Assembly (NCBI GenBank): GCA_964276235.1
Contig: CAXYEK010000001.1
Span: 848,064-912,063 of the forward strand
Direction: 5' to 3'
DNA: 64,000 nt
Origin: SCGC-AAA076-P13 sp964276235
GTDB lineage: Bacteria > Pseudomonadota > Gammaproteobacteria > Magnimaribacterales > D2472
The notes below the pieces were generated by a model. The model was not told the origin of the DNA, did not search any database, and saw only the letters and a program-made list of their open reading frames with translations. Positions within the stretch are counted from its first letter, which is position 1. Every line of letters starts with the position of its first letter. This document shows, piece after piece, positions 44,303 to 54,245 of the stretch. The position numbers were made by a program, and so were the translations under genes.

Positions 44303-45733
44303 ATGGAAAATACATACGAAACAATGAGTGATGCTTTGCTAGCTCAAAAGAAACACTTCATCAAGGAAGGTCCTCCGTCTCTTGAATTAAGAGTAGATAG
44401 ACTTAATAGACTTAAAACTTTAATCATGGATAATCGATATGATTTTATTGAAGCTTTAAATTCAGATTACGGAAATAGATCTAAAGAGGCATCTATAATG
44501 ACTGATGCTTATAGCATTATTCCAGACTTAAACACTGCTATAAAAAATATTAAGAAATGGACTAAAGCAGATAAACGCTCAGCTAATTTTCCATTTGGTT
44601 TTCTTGGTGCAAGAGCTTATGTAAATTATGAGCCCTTAGGAACTGTGGGAATGATCTCTCCATGGAACTTTCCTGTTAATTTATCATTTGGTCCACTAGC
44701 AGCTATATTTGCAGCAGGTAACCAAGTGATGCATAAGCCTAGTGAATTAACTCCATTAACAGCTTCATTAATAAAAGATTTATGTGACAAAGCTTTTGAT
44801 GAAAACGAATTTGCAACATTCCTTGGTGGACCTGAGGTCGGAGAAGCTTTTACTAAACTTCATTTTGATCATCTTCTCTATACAGGAAGTGGAAATGTTG
44901 GAAAGCATGTAATGCAATCTGCAGCAGAAAATCTAGTGCCTGTTACTTTAGAGCTTGGTGGCAAGTCTCCAGTTGTAATAGGAGACTCTGCTGATCTTAA
45001 AAGTTCTGCAAAAAGAATTATGTTTGGTAAGACCTTGAATGCAGGTCAGATATGTTTAGCCCCTGACTATGTAATAATTCATAAAGATAAGAAAGAAGAG
45101 TTTATTACAGAAGCTGAAAATGCAATAAAAGGGTTTTATCCAGATATTAAAGATAATGAAGACTACACTTCAATCATAAATGAGCGTCATTACAATAGAA
45201 TTAATTCATTAATTGATGATGCTAAAGAGAAGGGTGCTAACGTTCATCAAATAAATCCATCCAATGAAGACTTCACCCAACAGGAATTTTATAAAATACC
45301 ACCAACTATTATCACTAATACTTCTGATGATATGAGAGTAATGAATGAGGAAATATTCGGACCAGTCTTGCCTGTACTTGAATATGAAAATATTGATGAT
45401 GCATTATCAACCATTAACGCAAAAGACAGACCTTTAGGTTTGTACTATTTTGGAACAGATAAGAAAGAGGAATCTGAAATTATTAATAAAACATCCTCAG
45501 GTGGAGTTACTGTAAATAATGTAATAGGACATATACAACAAACTGACTTACCTTTCGGTGGAGTTGGACCTTCAGGAATGGGGAGATACCAAGGATATGA
45601 TGGCTTTAAAAATTTCTCTAATCACAGAGCAGTTTATAAAGATGTTGGTTTTAAATTTGATAAGTTATTTGATGGAATTAGACCTCCATATAAAGGAAAT
45701 ATCGAAAAAATCTTAAAAGCTTTATTAAAATAA
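44303..45733 (+). CDS. Coniferyl-aldehyde-dehydrogenase-like ALDH
   Basis: NAD(P)-dependent aldehyde dehydrogenase of the short, class-3-like group (476 residues). GMISPWNFPVNLSF binds the cofactor, TLELGGKSPVVIG holds the catalytic glutamate, and the nucleophile cysteine is in LNAGQICLAPDY. The PFGGVGPSGMGRYQGYDGF motif near the C-terminus is typical for the coniferyl aldehyde dehydrogenase branch. It follows the SDR by 11 bases and probably shares its transcript; fatty or aromatic aldehydes are likely substrates. Confidence 0.87.
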   Translation: MENTYETMSDALLAQKKHFIKEGPPSLELRVDRLNRLKTLIMDNRYDFIEALNSDYGNRSKEASIMTDAYSIIPDLNTAIKNIKKWTKADKRSANFPFGFLGARAYVNYEPLGTVGMISPWNFPVNLSFGPLAAIFAAGNQVMHKPSELTPLTASLIKDLCDKAFDENEFATFLGGPEVGEAFTKLHFDHLLYTGSGNVGKHVMQSAAENLVPVTLELGGKSPVVIGDSADLKSSAKRIMFGKTLNAGQICLAPDYVIIHKDKKEEFITEAENAIKGFYPDIKDNEDYTSIINERHYNRINSLIDDAKEKGANVHQINPSNEDFTQQEFYKIPPTIITNTSDDMRVMNEEIFGPVLPVLEYENIDDALSTINAKDRPLGLYYFGTDKKEESEIINKTSSGGVTVNNVIGHIQQTDLPFGGVGPSGMGRYQGYDGFKNFSNHRAVYKDVGFKFDKLFDGIRPPYKGNIEKILKALLK

Positions 45734-45740
45734 AAATTTC

Positions 45741-46964
45741 GTGTTCTCTCTATCCTTTAAATTAGCTTATAAGTACTTTAAATCTAATAAGGGTGGAGTT
45801 TTTTCATTTACATCTTTTCTAGCGATTACTGGCCTCTCTATCGGTGTGGCAAGTCTTATAATTGTTATGTCTGTAATGAATGGTTTTGAGAAAGAATTGC
45901 AAGACAGAATTCTTGGAGTTGTTCCTCATGCTGTTATTTATTCTGATGAACCAATAGATAACTATGATTCTCTTATAAAAGATATTAAAAAAAGTAATGA
46001 AATTATTGAAGCCGCACCTTATATATCATTTCAAGGTCTAATATCATCAGCTGAAACTAACAAAGGCGTTTCAATAACAGGAATTGATATAGACTCTGAA
46101 AAAAATATGTCTATTCTTCCTGAGTTCATGATCTACGGCTCTATTGATCAATTGGAAGAAAAGAACTCTATTATTATTGGTTCATGGTTAGCAGCAAATT
46201 TAGGCGTTTTTGTTGGCGACTCAGTAAACATAACAACTTCAGATCTAAGGTCATCATTGATTGGCTCATACCCAAGATCTGTATCTCTTAAGGTTGTAGG
46301 TATTTTTGAGTTACGTGCAGAAATTGATCAATCACTTGTTTTGATTTCTCATGACTTGGCGCAAAAATTTAAAAACATACCTAATAAAACACTATCAATA
46401 AGACTTAGAACATCTGATCTATTTAATGCAGATAAGATTGCTTTGAGTATCAAGCCATCTGATGGAAATTTCATGACTTCTTCTTGGAAGCAGACTCATG
46501 GGACTCTTTTTGAAGCTATTCAATTTGAAAAACTTTTAATAAGCTTAATGCTTTTTTTAATAGTAGGAGTTGCGTCTATTCTTGTGCTTTCAACAATAGT
46601 GATGACAGTAAAATCCAAAGAAAGGGAAATAGGTATTTTAAAAACAATTGGTGCTAGTAATGCGCAATTAATTTTGATATTTTTCTTTCAAGGACTGCTG
46701 GTTAGTTTAATTGGAATTTTTATAGGGATCGTCTTAGGCCTTCTTATTACCTTTAACATAAATAATTTCATCGATCTCTTAGAGTCTATTCTTCAAAGAA
46801 ATCTTTTAGATGCCTACTTTATTAATTACTTCCCTTATCACATCATCACATCACAGATATTAATGATATGTGGAATTTCTTTTATTTTTAGTATTATTTC
46901 ATCATTAATACCAGCGTTAAGAGTAATCAAGCTTGATCCCGTTGAGGTTCTTAGACATGAGTAA
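45741..46964 (+). CDS. lolC: Lipoprotein-releasing ABC transporter permease LolC/E
   Basis: Inner-membrane permease of the LolCDE complex, which frees mature lipoproteins to LolA. The start is a GTG seven bases after the dehydrogenase stop; MFSLSFKLAYKYFKSNKGG is the expected LolC N-terminus. The first helix (SFTSFLAITGLSIGVASLIIVMSVMNGFE) is followed by a ~220-residue periplasmic domain and three C-terminal FtsX-type helices with KEREIGILKTIGAS. 407 residues. Only one permease gene is present, so it may form a homodimer (LolF-like) or pair with a LolE elsewhere. Confidence 0.88.
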   Translation: MFSLSFKLAYKYFKSNKGGVFSFTSFLAITGLSIGVASLIIVMSVMNGFEKELQDRILGVVPHAVIYSDEPIDNYDSLIKDIKKSNEIIEAAPYISFQGLISSAETNKGVSITGIDIDSEKNMSILPEFMIYGSIDQLEEKNSIIIGSWLAANLGVFVGDSVNITTSDLRSSLIGSYPRSVSLKVVGIFELRAEIDQSLVLISHDLAQKFKNIPNKTLSIRLRTSDLFNADKIALSIKPSDGNFMTSSWKQTHGTLFEAIQFEKLLISLMLFLIVGVASILVLSTIVMTVKSKEREIGILKTIGASNAQLILIFFFQGLLVSLIGIFIGIVLGLLITFNINNFIDLLESILQRNLLDAYFINYFPYHIITSQILMICGISFIFSIISSLIPALRVIKLDPVEVLRHE

Positions 46965-47628
46965 GTTAACCTGCAAAAATGTATGTAAATCTTTTTATAT
47001 TGAAAATGAAGAGATAGAAGTATTAAAAAATATAAATATTTCAATAAGCTCTGGGGAGTTGGTAGCTATTTCTGGAGTCTCAGGTGCAGGTAAGTCTACT
47101 TTATTACACTTAATGGCATCTCTAGACAAAGTTTCATCTGGCGATATTTTGTTCAATGATAAGAATATTTCATTATTAAAGTCCAATGAGGTAAGTGAAC
47201 TACGTCTAAATAATTATGGTTTTGTATATCAATTCCATCATTTGCTCGAAGATTTAACTGTTCTTGAAAATATATTAATACCTGGTGAAATAAGCAATTC
47301 TAATAGTAATTTACTTCAAGAAGCTTATGAGATTATTGAAAATATTGGTCTAAGCCATAGATTAAAACATTTACCTTGGAAGCTTTCTGGTGGAGAAAAA
47401 CAGAGAGTTGCTATCGCAAGAGCTCTTATCAATAAGCCTGATTTTATTTTCCTTGATGAACCAACTGGAAATTTAGACGAACAAAATGCAAAAATAATTC
47501 AAGATCTTTTAATAACTCTCTCAAAAGATCATGGTATTGCTTTAGTAGCAGCTACTCATGATAATAAGTTTATAGAAAACTTTGAAACAGTTTATAAACT
47601 TGAAGATAAACATTTAACCGAGATATAA
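46957..47628 (+). CDS. lolD: Lipoprotein-releasing ABC transporter ATPase LolD
   Basis: ATPase subunit of the Lol system, 223 residues. Walker A reads GVSGAGKST, the ABC signature LSGGEKQRVAIA and Walker B FIFLDEPTGNLD. The ATG at 46957, overlapping the lolC end by eight bases, is chosen; the frame is open further upstream but only inside lolC. The stop abuts the exbB start. Confidence 0.92.
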   Translation: MSKLTCKNVCKSFYIENEEIEVLKNINISISSGELVAISGVSGAGKSTLLHLMASLDKVSSGDILFNDKNISLLKSNEVSELRLNNYGFVYQFHHLLEDLTVLENILIPGEISNSNSNLLQEAYEIIENIGLSHRLKHLPWKLSGGEKQRVAIARALINKPDFIFLDEPTGNLDEQNAKIIQDLLITLSKDHGIALVAATHDNKFIENFETVYKLEDKHLTEI

Positions 47629-48228
47629 ATGACTGAATTTATAATAGCTGGAGGGCCATTTATGTGGCCATTGCTAGCATGCAGCGTTTTAATTATTACT
47701 ATTTCAGTTGAAAGAATCTGGTTTCTTCAAAATAGACTTGTATCTCCTATTGGATTAACCAATCAACTAGTTAATCTCTTTAATAAAAATCTTATCAATG
47801 ATAAACAAGCCCAAGAAATAGCTGAGCTTTCATCGTTAGGGTTTCTTTTGATGGCATGTATTAAATATAAAGATTTACCACGTGAAAATCTTGAATCAAA
47901 GATTGAAGAAAAAGCTATCGAAGTTAAATATGCTCTTGAACGAAATTTAAATATGCTTGGAACCATAGCTACAATAAGCCCTTTGTTAGGATTATTAGGA
48001 ACCGTTGTGGGGATGATTTCTGCTTTTACAGGGTTGACTGAAACTTCTGGTGCAAATCCTGATCTTTTAGCAGCTGGAATATCACAAGCACTCATTACTA
48101 CTGCATTTGGTTTATTCATAGCTGTGCCTGGTCTTGTTCTTCATAAGTACTATGAGCAAAAAGTAACTTATCTTTTAATATCTCTTCAAGTTGAAGTCTC
48201 TAGGTTCATCGACGTCATAAATAAATGA
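47629..48228 (+). CDS. exbB: ExbB/TolQ proton channel subunit
   Basis: Inner-membrane proton-channel subunit of the MotA/TolQ/ExbB family, 199 residues with three helices. The last two (LGTIATISPLLGLLGTVVGMISAF and SQALITTAFGLFIAVPGLVLH) hold the conserved proline, threonine and small-residue pore pattern. With ExbD it powers TonB; this matters here because the window encodes three TonB receptors. Position before exbD-msbA is typical of Gammaproteobacteria. Confidence 0.92.
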   Translation: MTEFIIAGGPFMWPLLACSVLIITISVERIWFLQNRLVSPIGLTNQLVNLFNKNLINDKQAQEIAELSSLGFLLMACIKYKDLPRENLESKIEEKAIEVKYALERNLNMLGTIATISPLLGLLGTVVGMISAFTGLTETSGANPDLLAAGISQALITTAFGLFIAVPGLVLHKYYEQKVTYLLISLQVEVSRFIDVINK

Positions 48229-48629
48229 AATTTATTAGTAAACAGCAATCAAATTTCTCGATTGAAATAACTCCTTTAATAGATATTGTTTTTCTTTTAG
48301 TTATCTTCTTTGTTGTTACATCAAAAGTTGGAGATTCACAGTTTCTGTCATTAGACCTTCCAAAGACTGAATCTTTTGCTTATCAACCTGTCCAATCTAT
48401 TAACGAAATCACTGTTGTTAATGATGGCAGTATTTATATAAATGGAGATATTTACAATATCAATAACACTAATGAAATTGAACAAGCAATATTTAATTTA
48501 AACAACAATGGTAAATCTGTCATTTTAAGTGCTGATGCGACATCCTTGCATGCCTGGGTTGTAAATATAATGGATATTCTTAATAAAAATGGGTTTAATG
48601 AGGTTCAAATTAGAACAATAGAAAAATGA
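48225..48629 (+). CDS. exbD: ExbD/TolR proton channel subunit
   Basis: A 134-residue partner of ExbB: one N-terminal helix with the pore aspartate (ITPLIDIVFLLVIFFVVTS) and a periplasmic domain. It overlaps exbB by four bases and the msbA-lpxK gene by four bases. Confidence 0.93.
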   Translation: MKFISKQQSNFSIEITPLIDIVFLLVIFFVVTSKVGDSQFLSLDLPKTESFAYQPVQSINEITVVNDGSIYINGDIYNINNTNEIEQAIFNLNNNGKSVILSADATSLHAWVVNIMDILNKNGFNEVQIRTIEK

Positions 48630-51388
48630 AACAAAATAGTCTAAAAAGAATACTCGGTTATACCTTTAGATATAAATGGTCTTTCTTAATAAGTGTTTTT
48701 GGTTTTATAGCCTTTGCCGCAGCTGATATAGCAGCTGTTGATTGGATTAGACGAATAATAGGCTACATTAATTCAGACGATGATAGTCTTCATACATTAT
48801 TGGCACTTTCATTAATATTTATAGCAATAGGAAGAGGGCTTGGCTTTTTTATTGGTAATTATTTTATGTCTAGAGTTGGTTTTGGAATAGTTCACGATCT
48901 TAGAGCTGAATTATTTCAAAAACTACATGATCTTCCAAAGTCCTATTTTGATGCGAATCAGTCTGGACAGTTAATTAACAGAATAACATTTACTACCACT
49001 CAAGTTTCTGGGGCTGCATCCAATGCTGTAAAGACTTTTGTACGAGAAGGCTTCTTATTAGTAGGATTATTTATTTATTTATCTATTTTAAATTTTAAGC
49101 TAACACTTCTTCTTGTTGGTACTGCTCCATTAATAGCTTTAATAGTCTTTATAGCTGGAAAAAGATTAAAGAAACTAGCTACAAAAATTCAAACAGCCAT
49201 GGGAGATGTAACTCATATAGCATCAGAAGCTGTAGATGGACATGTAGAAATTAAGAGCTTTAATGCTCAGGATTATGAGAATGCACGGTTTTTGGAAGCC
49301 AATGCATCAAATAAAGATCAAAATCTAAAACTAGAAGCAACAGGAAATCTTGCTACTCCAATAATTCAAGTTCTTGTCTCTGTATCTCTTTCTCTTGTCG
49401 CATACTTTGCATTAGGAAATCAGCTGGGTATAAGCCTTGATGCTGAAACTTTTGTAGCATTTTTTACTGCTGCAGGATTAATGGCAAAACCAATTAGACA
49501 ATTATCAAACATCAATATTATTGTACAAAAAGGTTTAGCAGCAGCTAATGAAATATTTGACCAACTTGACCAAGATGATGAAAGTAATATTGGAGATATA
49601 TCTGATGATATTAATGGTGATATATCTTTTGAGGATGTTAGCTTTTCTTATAATACTGGAGGACAAATTCTAAATAATATTAGTTTTTCAATTGCTAAAA
49701 ACGAAACAGTAGCAATTGTTGGAAGATCAGGATCTGGTAAATCTACAATAGCAAACCTAATACCCAGATTTTATAATCATACCTCAGGTGATATATTGAT
49801 TGATGGAACTTCTATAAATGATTTTTCTTTAGATCATCTAAGATCATCAATTTCAATAGTTAATCAGTCGCCATCATTATTTAATGACACTATCGCTAAA
49901 AATATTGCTTACGGTGATGATGATTTAGATTTTGAAAAACTTAAGGAATCTGCAAAATTAGCAGGTTGTAATGAATTTATAGAAAATCTTCCTGACGGTT
50001 ATGAGTCTGAAATTGGAGATGATGGAGTTCTTTTATCTGGTGGTCAAAGACAGAGGCTTGCAATAGCTAGAGCTTTTTATAAAAACTCGCCTATTATAAT
50101 TCTTGATGAGGCAACTTCATCCTTGGATACCGAATCAGAATTAATTGTTCAAGAAGCTTTGGAGAAATTAATAACTAATAGAACAACTATAGTCATTGCT
50201 CATAGACTTTCTACAATTGAAAATGCTTCTAGAATAATTGTTTTAGATGAGGGATCAATATCTGAAATGGGTACTCATGAGGAACTCTTAAATTCTGAGG
50301 GTATTTATCAGTCGTTATATAAGAATAAATTTGAAGATTCACCAGCCAAAAAGATAGTATCAAAACCTTCAACTCAGTTATATGTTCCAAGGTTTGATGA
50401 TGAATACAATTCAAGTCTTGTAGTTGATAGCTGGTATAAAAAAAGTTTATGGTTATATCTCTTATTTCCATTCTCTGCAGTCATATCATATTTAACTTCC
50501 AGACGTAGAAGAAAATTTCTTAAAGACACCAAAAATAGATTTAAATCAAAAATTCCATTAATAGTAGTGGGTAATTTGACAATCGGAGGTACTGGCAAAA
50601 CACCATTAGTAAAATATATTGCATCTGAACTTCAAAAATTAGGATATAAGCCAGGCTTAGTTAGTAGAGGATATGGTGGCAAATTTAAAGAGACCTTGAT
50701 GGTTACTGATCAAACCCCAGTTAAACAAACTGGTGATGAGGCCCAGATTCTTTCAACATTAAATCTACCGTTTTATATAGATAAAAATAGAGTTAGAGCG
50801 CTCAAAGCATTAAACGATAACCATGATTGCGACATAATAATTTCAGATGACGGTCTCCAGCATTATCAAATGAATCGAGATATAGAGATTGTAGTTATTG
50901 ATGGAAAAAGAAGATTTGGTAATAATTTATCATTTCCTGCTGGACCCTTAAGAGAATCTAAAAAAAGATTAGATAGTGTTGATTTTATAGTTAACAATAG
51001 TGGGCCAACTGAGGATGGCGAACACCTAATGAATATAAGCCCATCAAAATTTATTCATTTAAAATCAGGTAAGTCTTATCCTGTAGAGGAATGGCCAATG
51101 CATAAACAGGTTCATGCCGTAGCAGGCCTTGGTAATCCTGGTAGATTTTTTGATTTATTAGCTCGTCTCGGATTTGATATAGTAAGACATCCATTTCCAG
51201 ATCATCATAATTTCATGTCTTCAGAACTGCATTATCTTGATCATCTTCCTATTGTAATGACGGAAAAAGATGCTTCTAAATGTAAAGATTTTGATAATAA
51301 TAGGATCTGGTATCTCACGATTGAATCGGATGTTTCAGATAAATTTATAGATGAACTTGATGCAAAAATTAAATCTATTCACTCATAA
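48626..51388 (+). CDS. msbA-lpxK: MsbA-LpxK fusion: lipid A flippase joined to lipid A 4'-kinase
   Basis: A 920-residue protein joining two steps of lipid A biogenesis. Residues 1-~310 are the six-helix ABC transmembrane domain; ~330-572 are the ATPase (Walker A GRSGSGKST near 366, signature LSGGQRQRLAIA near 470, Walker B IIILDEATSSLD). A ~30-residue linker leads into LpxK from ~605 (WYKKSLWLYLLFPFSAVISYL), with its P-loop GNLTIGGTGKTPLVK near 650, SRGYGG, and ISDDGLQHYQMNRD. No in-frame ATG, GTG or TTG lies between the domains, so LpxK cannot start separately. In relatives these are adjacent separate genes. Followed at once by kdsB. Confidence 0.93.
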   Translation: MKQNSLKRILGYTFRYKWSFLISVFGFIAFAAADIAAVDWIRRIIGYINSDDDSLHTLLALSLIFIAIGRGLGFFIGNYFMSRVGFGIVHDLRAELFQKLHDLPKSYFDANQSGQLINRITFTTTQVSGAASNAVKTFVREGFLLVGLFIYLSILNFKLTLLLVGTAPLIALIVFIAGKRLKKLATKIQTAMGDVTHIASEAVDGHVEIKSFNAQDYENARFLEANASNKDQNLKLEATGNLATPIIQVLVSVSLSLVAYFALGNQLGISLDAETFVAFFTAAGLMAKPIRQLSNINIIVQKGLAAANEIFDQLDQDDESNIGDISDDINGDISFEDVSFSYNTGGQILNNISFSIAKNETVAIVGRSGSGKSTIANLIPRFYNHTSGDILIDGTSINDFSLDHLRSSISIVNQSPSLFNDTIAKNIAYGDDDLDFEKLKESAKLAGCNEFIENLPDGYESEIGDDGVLLSGGQRQRLAIARAFYKNSPIIILDEATSSLDTESELIVQEALEKLITNRTTIVIAHRLSTIENASRIIVLDEGSISEMGTHEELLNSEGIYQSLYKNKFEDSPAKKIVSKPSTQLYVPRFDDEYNSSLVVDSWYKKSLWLYLLFPFSAVISYLTSRRRRKFLKDTKNRFKSKIPLIVVGNLTIGGTGKTPLVKYIASELQKLGYKPGLVSRGYGGKFKETLMVTDQTPVKQTGDEAQILSTLNLPFYIDKNRVRALKALNDNHDCDIIISDDGLQHYQMNRDIEIVVIDGKRRFGNNLSFPAGPLRESKKRLDSVDFIVNNSGPTEDGEHLMNISPSKFIHLKSGKSYPVEEWPMHKQVHAVAGLGNPGRFFDLLARLGFDIVRHPFPDHHNFMSSELHYLDHLPIVMTEKDASKCKDFDNNRIWYLTIESDVSDKFIDELDAKIKSIHS

Positions 51389-52107
51389 TGAAAGACAATT
51401 TCGTTATTCTTATACCTTCTAGAATAGGTTCAACAAGACTCAAAAATAAACCTCTTGTTGATTTGAATGGTAAATCTTTAATTCAAAGAGTCTTTGAGAG
51501 AGGGAAGCTAATTACTGACAATGTTTATATAGCTACAGATTCTAATATTGTAAAAGATCACGTTTCATCATTTACTTCTAATGTTGTTATGACAAGTAAT
51601 GAGCACATATCAGGAACTGATAGAGTATGTGAAGCTGCATCTATCCTCTCTTTAGGTGATGACCAACTCATAGTTAACCTTCAGGGTGATGAGCCATTTA
51701 TGCCAGAAGCTTTAATCTTATCTCTTGTTAATGATTACTATAATAATTTATGTGATGTGATAACTGCCAGACATCCTATAGAGCATTCTGATATTGAAAA
51801 TCCTAATTGTGTAAAAGCTATTGTTGATGATAATTCATTTGCCTTAGACTTTATAAGGAACATTGATGATCAGGATAGTCATGATTTATTTCGACATATA
51901 GGTATTTACGGCTATTCATTTAGTACTTTAAAAAAACTTGTAAAGCTTGACCCATCTGATCGAGAGTTAAATTTAAAATTGGAGCAACTTCGTTTCATGG
52001 ATAATAATTATTCCATCTTTGTGAGTCTCTACAAAGAGAGCATACAATCAGGCATAGATACACAAGAGGATGTTGATAATGCTAATGCATACTTAAGTTC
52101 ATTATGA
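51388..52107 (+). CDS. kdsB: 3-deoxy-manno-octulosonate cytidylyltransferase
   Basis: CMP-Kdo synthetase, activating Kdo for attachment to lipid A. The N-terminal motif IPSRIGSTRLKNKPLVD and the central LIVNLQGDEPFMPEAL are diagnostic; 239 residues, slightly shorter than E. coli KdsB. Its ATG overlaps the last base of msbA-lpxK and its end overlaps murB by four bases, extending the envelope operon. Confidence 0.94.
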   Translation: MKDNFVILIPSRIGSTRLKNKPLVDLNGKSLIQRVFERGKLITDNVYIATDSNIVKDHVSSFTSNVVMTSNEHISGTDRVCEAASILSLGDDQLIVNLQGDEPFMPEALILSLVNDYYNNLCDVITARHPIEHSDIENPNCVKAIVDDNSFALDFIRNIDDQDSHDLFRHIGIYGYSFSTLKKLVKLDPSDRELNLKLEQLRFMDNNYSIFVSLYKESIQSGIDTQEDVDNANAYLSSL

Positions 52108-53108
52108 TAATTCATGAAAATATTAATATTCAAAATTCTATTGGTATAAATTCAGTTGCTAGATATTTAATTGACATCTCATCTAAAGACGACTTTGCTG
52201 AACTCTCCTTGTTTTTAAAAAATATTAATATGAGATACATGATATTAGGTGAGGGCACCAATATTATTCCACCAGACTTTTTTGATGGGGTGATCATTAA
52301 ACCCAACTTCAATAGTATCAAAATGGATGAATCAGAAAATATTTTAAGAGTTGGATCTGCTTATAACTGGCATGAATTAGTTAAGTTTTGCTTAAAACGA
52401 AACATTAATGGATTTGAAAATTTATCTCTAATTCCAGGCTCTGTAGGAGCTTCCCCTATTCAAAATATTGGAGCTTATGGAGCTGACGTATCCTATTTAA
52501 TAAAAAGCATCGAGGGCTTTGATTTAGATGCAAAGAAACTAGTTTCTATTTCAAACAAAGATTGCAATTTTTCATATAGAAACTCGTCTTTGAAAAACTC
52601 TTCAATTTTAATTTACAGTATCAATTTCATTTGCGATCACCCTGAATACATAAATTATAATTATGCATCAATAAAAGAGCACATAGCCTCTAATCACCTT
52701 GATATAGATGCATTGTCTTCGTCAATTATTTCAAAAATAATATGTAATATAAGATCAAAAGTCTTACCTAATCATGAGCTAATACATAACGCAGGTAGTT
52801 TTTTTAAAAATCCAATAGTTAGTGAAGATTTAATTAGTTTTTCTCACTTTTCTAGAGAAGAGTTAATTATTTGGTTACAAGGAGATGGCCTAATAAAAGT
52901 TGGTGCTGCAAGATTAATAGAACTAATTAAAGATAAGTTGATTCCATCTGCAAATGTTTCTATATCTGATACTCATAATTTAGTTTTAATTACAAATGGA
53001 AAAGCAACCCAACATGAAGTATTAGAATTTTCTGGTCAAATACAATCGCTAGTAAAAGATTTTTTTAATCTAGACCTTGAAATCGAACCTACAGTTATAG
53101 AAGCATAA
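52104..53108 (+). CDS. murB: UDP-N-acetylenolpyruvoylglucosamine reductase
   Basis: FAD-dependent second enzyme of peptidoglycan precursor synthesis. The flavin-binding segment is LGEGTNIIPPDFFDGVIIKP; GSVGASPIQNIGAYGADVSY and HNAGSFFKNPIVSE follow in order. 334 residues place it in the longer (type I, E. coli-like) class. It overlaps kdsB by four bases and the LysE-type gene by one base. Confidence 0.93.
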   Translation: MIIHENINIQNSIGINSVARYLIDISSKDDFAELSLFLKNINMRYMILGEGTNIIPPDFFDGVIIKPNFNSIKMDESENILRVGSAYNWHELVKFCLKRNINGFENLSLIPGSVGASPIQNIGAYGADVSYLIKSIEGFDLDAKKLVSISNKDCNFSYRNSSLKNSSILIYSINFICDHPEYINYNYASIKEHIASNHLDIDALSSSIISKIICNIRSKVLPNHELIHNAGSFFKNPIVSEDLISFSHFSREELIIWLQGDGLIKVGAARLIELIKDKLIPSANVSISDTHNLVLITNGKATQHEVLEFSGQIQSLVKDFFNLDLEIEPTVIEA

Positions 53109-53722
53109 TGTTTATTTGGTCATCTATTGCACATTTAATAGCTCTTACTAGTCCTGGCCCTGATACAGCAATCATAATAAGGCAGGTAAATCTTTATGGA
53201 AGAAAATCCGGTTATATTGCAGCTCTTGGCATAGGTGTTGGTATCTATTTGCATTGCTTATTGGCTATAAATGGAATCTCTCTATTAATACTTTCCAACC
53301 CAGTATACAAATTGATAATAACTATTATTGGCGGATCTTATCTTATATATTTAGGTCTTTTGATGCTTAAAACTTCTACTAACAACAACTTAGATGAATC
53401 AAGTGCAACTCAAGAATATAAATCCATTAGGCGAAGTTTTTTTAATGGATTTGTTACCAATATATTTAATATCAAAGCTTTTATTTTTTTCATTTCATTA
53501 TTTACAATACTTATTGATAGCATTGATGGGATATTTTTTTATTTATACCCAATATATTTTGCAGTAACTACTTCGTTATGGTTCATGTTTTTAAGTTACT
53601 TGCTGACAGTAAATAAGAAGATTAATATTCATAATAATAAATTAATTAATAGGCTTATGGCATTTTTCCTCTTAATCATAGGTTTATATCTAATATTAAA
53701 TACAGCATATGAGTATTTCTAA
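53108..53722 (+). CDS. LysE-family amino-acid exporter
   Basis: A 204-residue, six-helix exporter of the LysE/RhtB family. LIALTSPGPDTAIIIRQ at the start of helix 1 is the family signature, followed by GIGVGIYLHCLLAI. Substrate is probably an amino acid or homoserine lactone-like compound. It overlaps murB by one base and the DUF1285 gene by 14 bases, so it belongs to the same run. Confidence 0.85.
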   Translation: MFIWSSIAHLIALTSPGPDTAIIIRQVNLYGRKSGYIAALGIGVGIYLHCLLAINGISLLILSNPVYKLIITIIGGSYLIYLGLLMLKTSTNNNLDESSATQEYKSIRRSFFNGFVTNIFNIKAFIFFISLFTILIDSIDGIFFYLYPIYFAVTTSLWFMFLSYLLTVNKKINIHNNKLINRLMAFFLLIIGLYLILNTAYEYF

Positions 53723-54245
53723 AATAACAAAGAGTTTAAGTAAAACTAAAGATATTTCTTTTCCTCCAGTGCATCTGTGGAATCCTGAAATATGCGAAGG
53801 TCAGCAGATATCTATTAATAGAGAGGGCGAATGGTTTTATAACAAGTCTCAAATTAAGAATAAAAAATTAGTTCAACTTTTTTCAACTGTCATTAGGAAA
53901 GACGATAATAATTATTTTTTAGTAACTCCGTCAGAAAAAGTACCTGTTCATGTTGATCTTGCACCTTATGTCATCACTAATTTTGAAATTACTAATAAAG
54001 GTATTCATCTTGAAACAAATCTGGATTATTCCTTTGATTTAAATAAGTTAAATTCAACCAATCTTATAGATTTCGAAGGATCAAAACTGCCTATCATTCA
54101 TGTGAGAAATGGAATAGATGGATTTTTTAACAGAAATATATACTACAAACTTATCGATATTGCTTTAGAGCAAAATGTAATTAAAAACAAAATTCTTTAT
54201 ATTCATAGCATGGGTGTTGATCATCCTTTAGGTAAAATTGCATAA
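53709..54245 (+). CDS. DUF1285 protein
   Basis: A 178-residue soluble protein of the DUF1285 family, marked by PPVHLWNPEICEGQQISINREGEW-like text at residues 18-40 and a late VRNGIDGFFNRNIYYKLIDIAL. Structures of the family show a two-domain fold, but the function is unknown. It overlaps both neighbours (LysE-type upstream, DUF2256 downstream). Confidence 0.87.
   Translation: MSISKITKSLSKTKDISFPPVHLWNPEICEGQQISINREGEWFYNKSQIKNKKLVQLFSTVIRKDDNNYFLVTPSEKVPVHVDLAPYVITNFEITNKGIHLETNLDYSFDLNKLNSTNLIDFEGSKLPIIHVRNGIDGFFNRNIYYKLIDIALEQNVIKNKILYIHSMGVDHPLGKIA

Noticed and set aside
46933..46956. Upstream start for lolD giving an eight-residue extension
   Set aside because: It lies fully inside lolC and adds residues absent from LolD; ATG at 46957 overlaps the lolC stop in the usual way.
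47763..48119. 118-codon frame antisense to exbB
   Set aside because: It mirrors the codon pattern of a clearly conserved gene on the other strand, has no ribosome-binding site, and resembles no family.
50374..50598. A separate start of lpxK inside the fusion
   Set aside because: No in-frame ATG, GTG or TTG exists between the MsbA ATPase end and the LpxK N-terminal helix.
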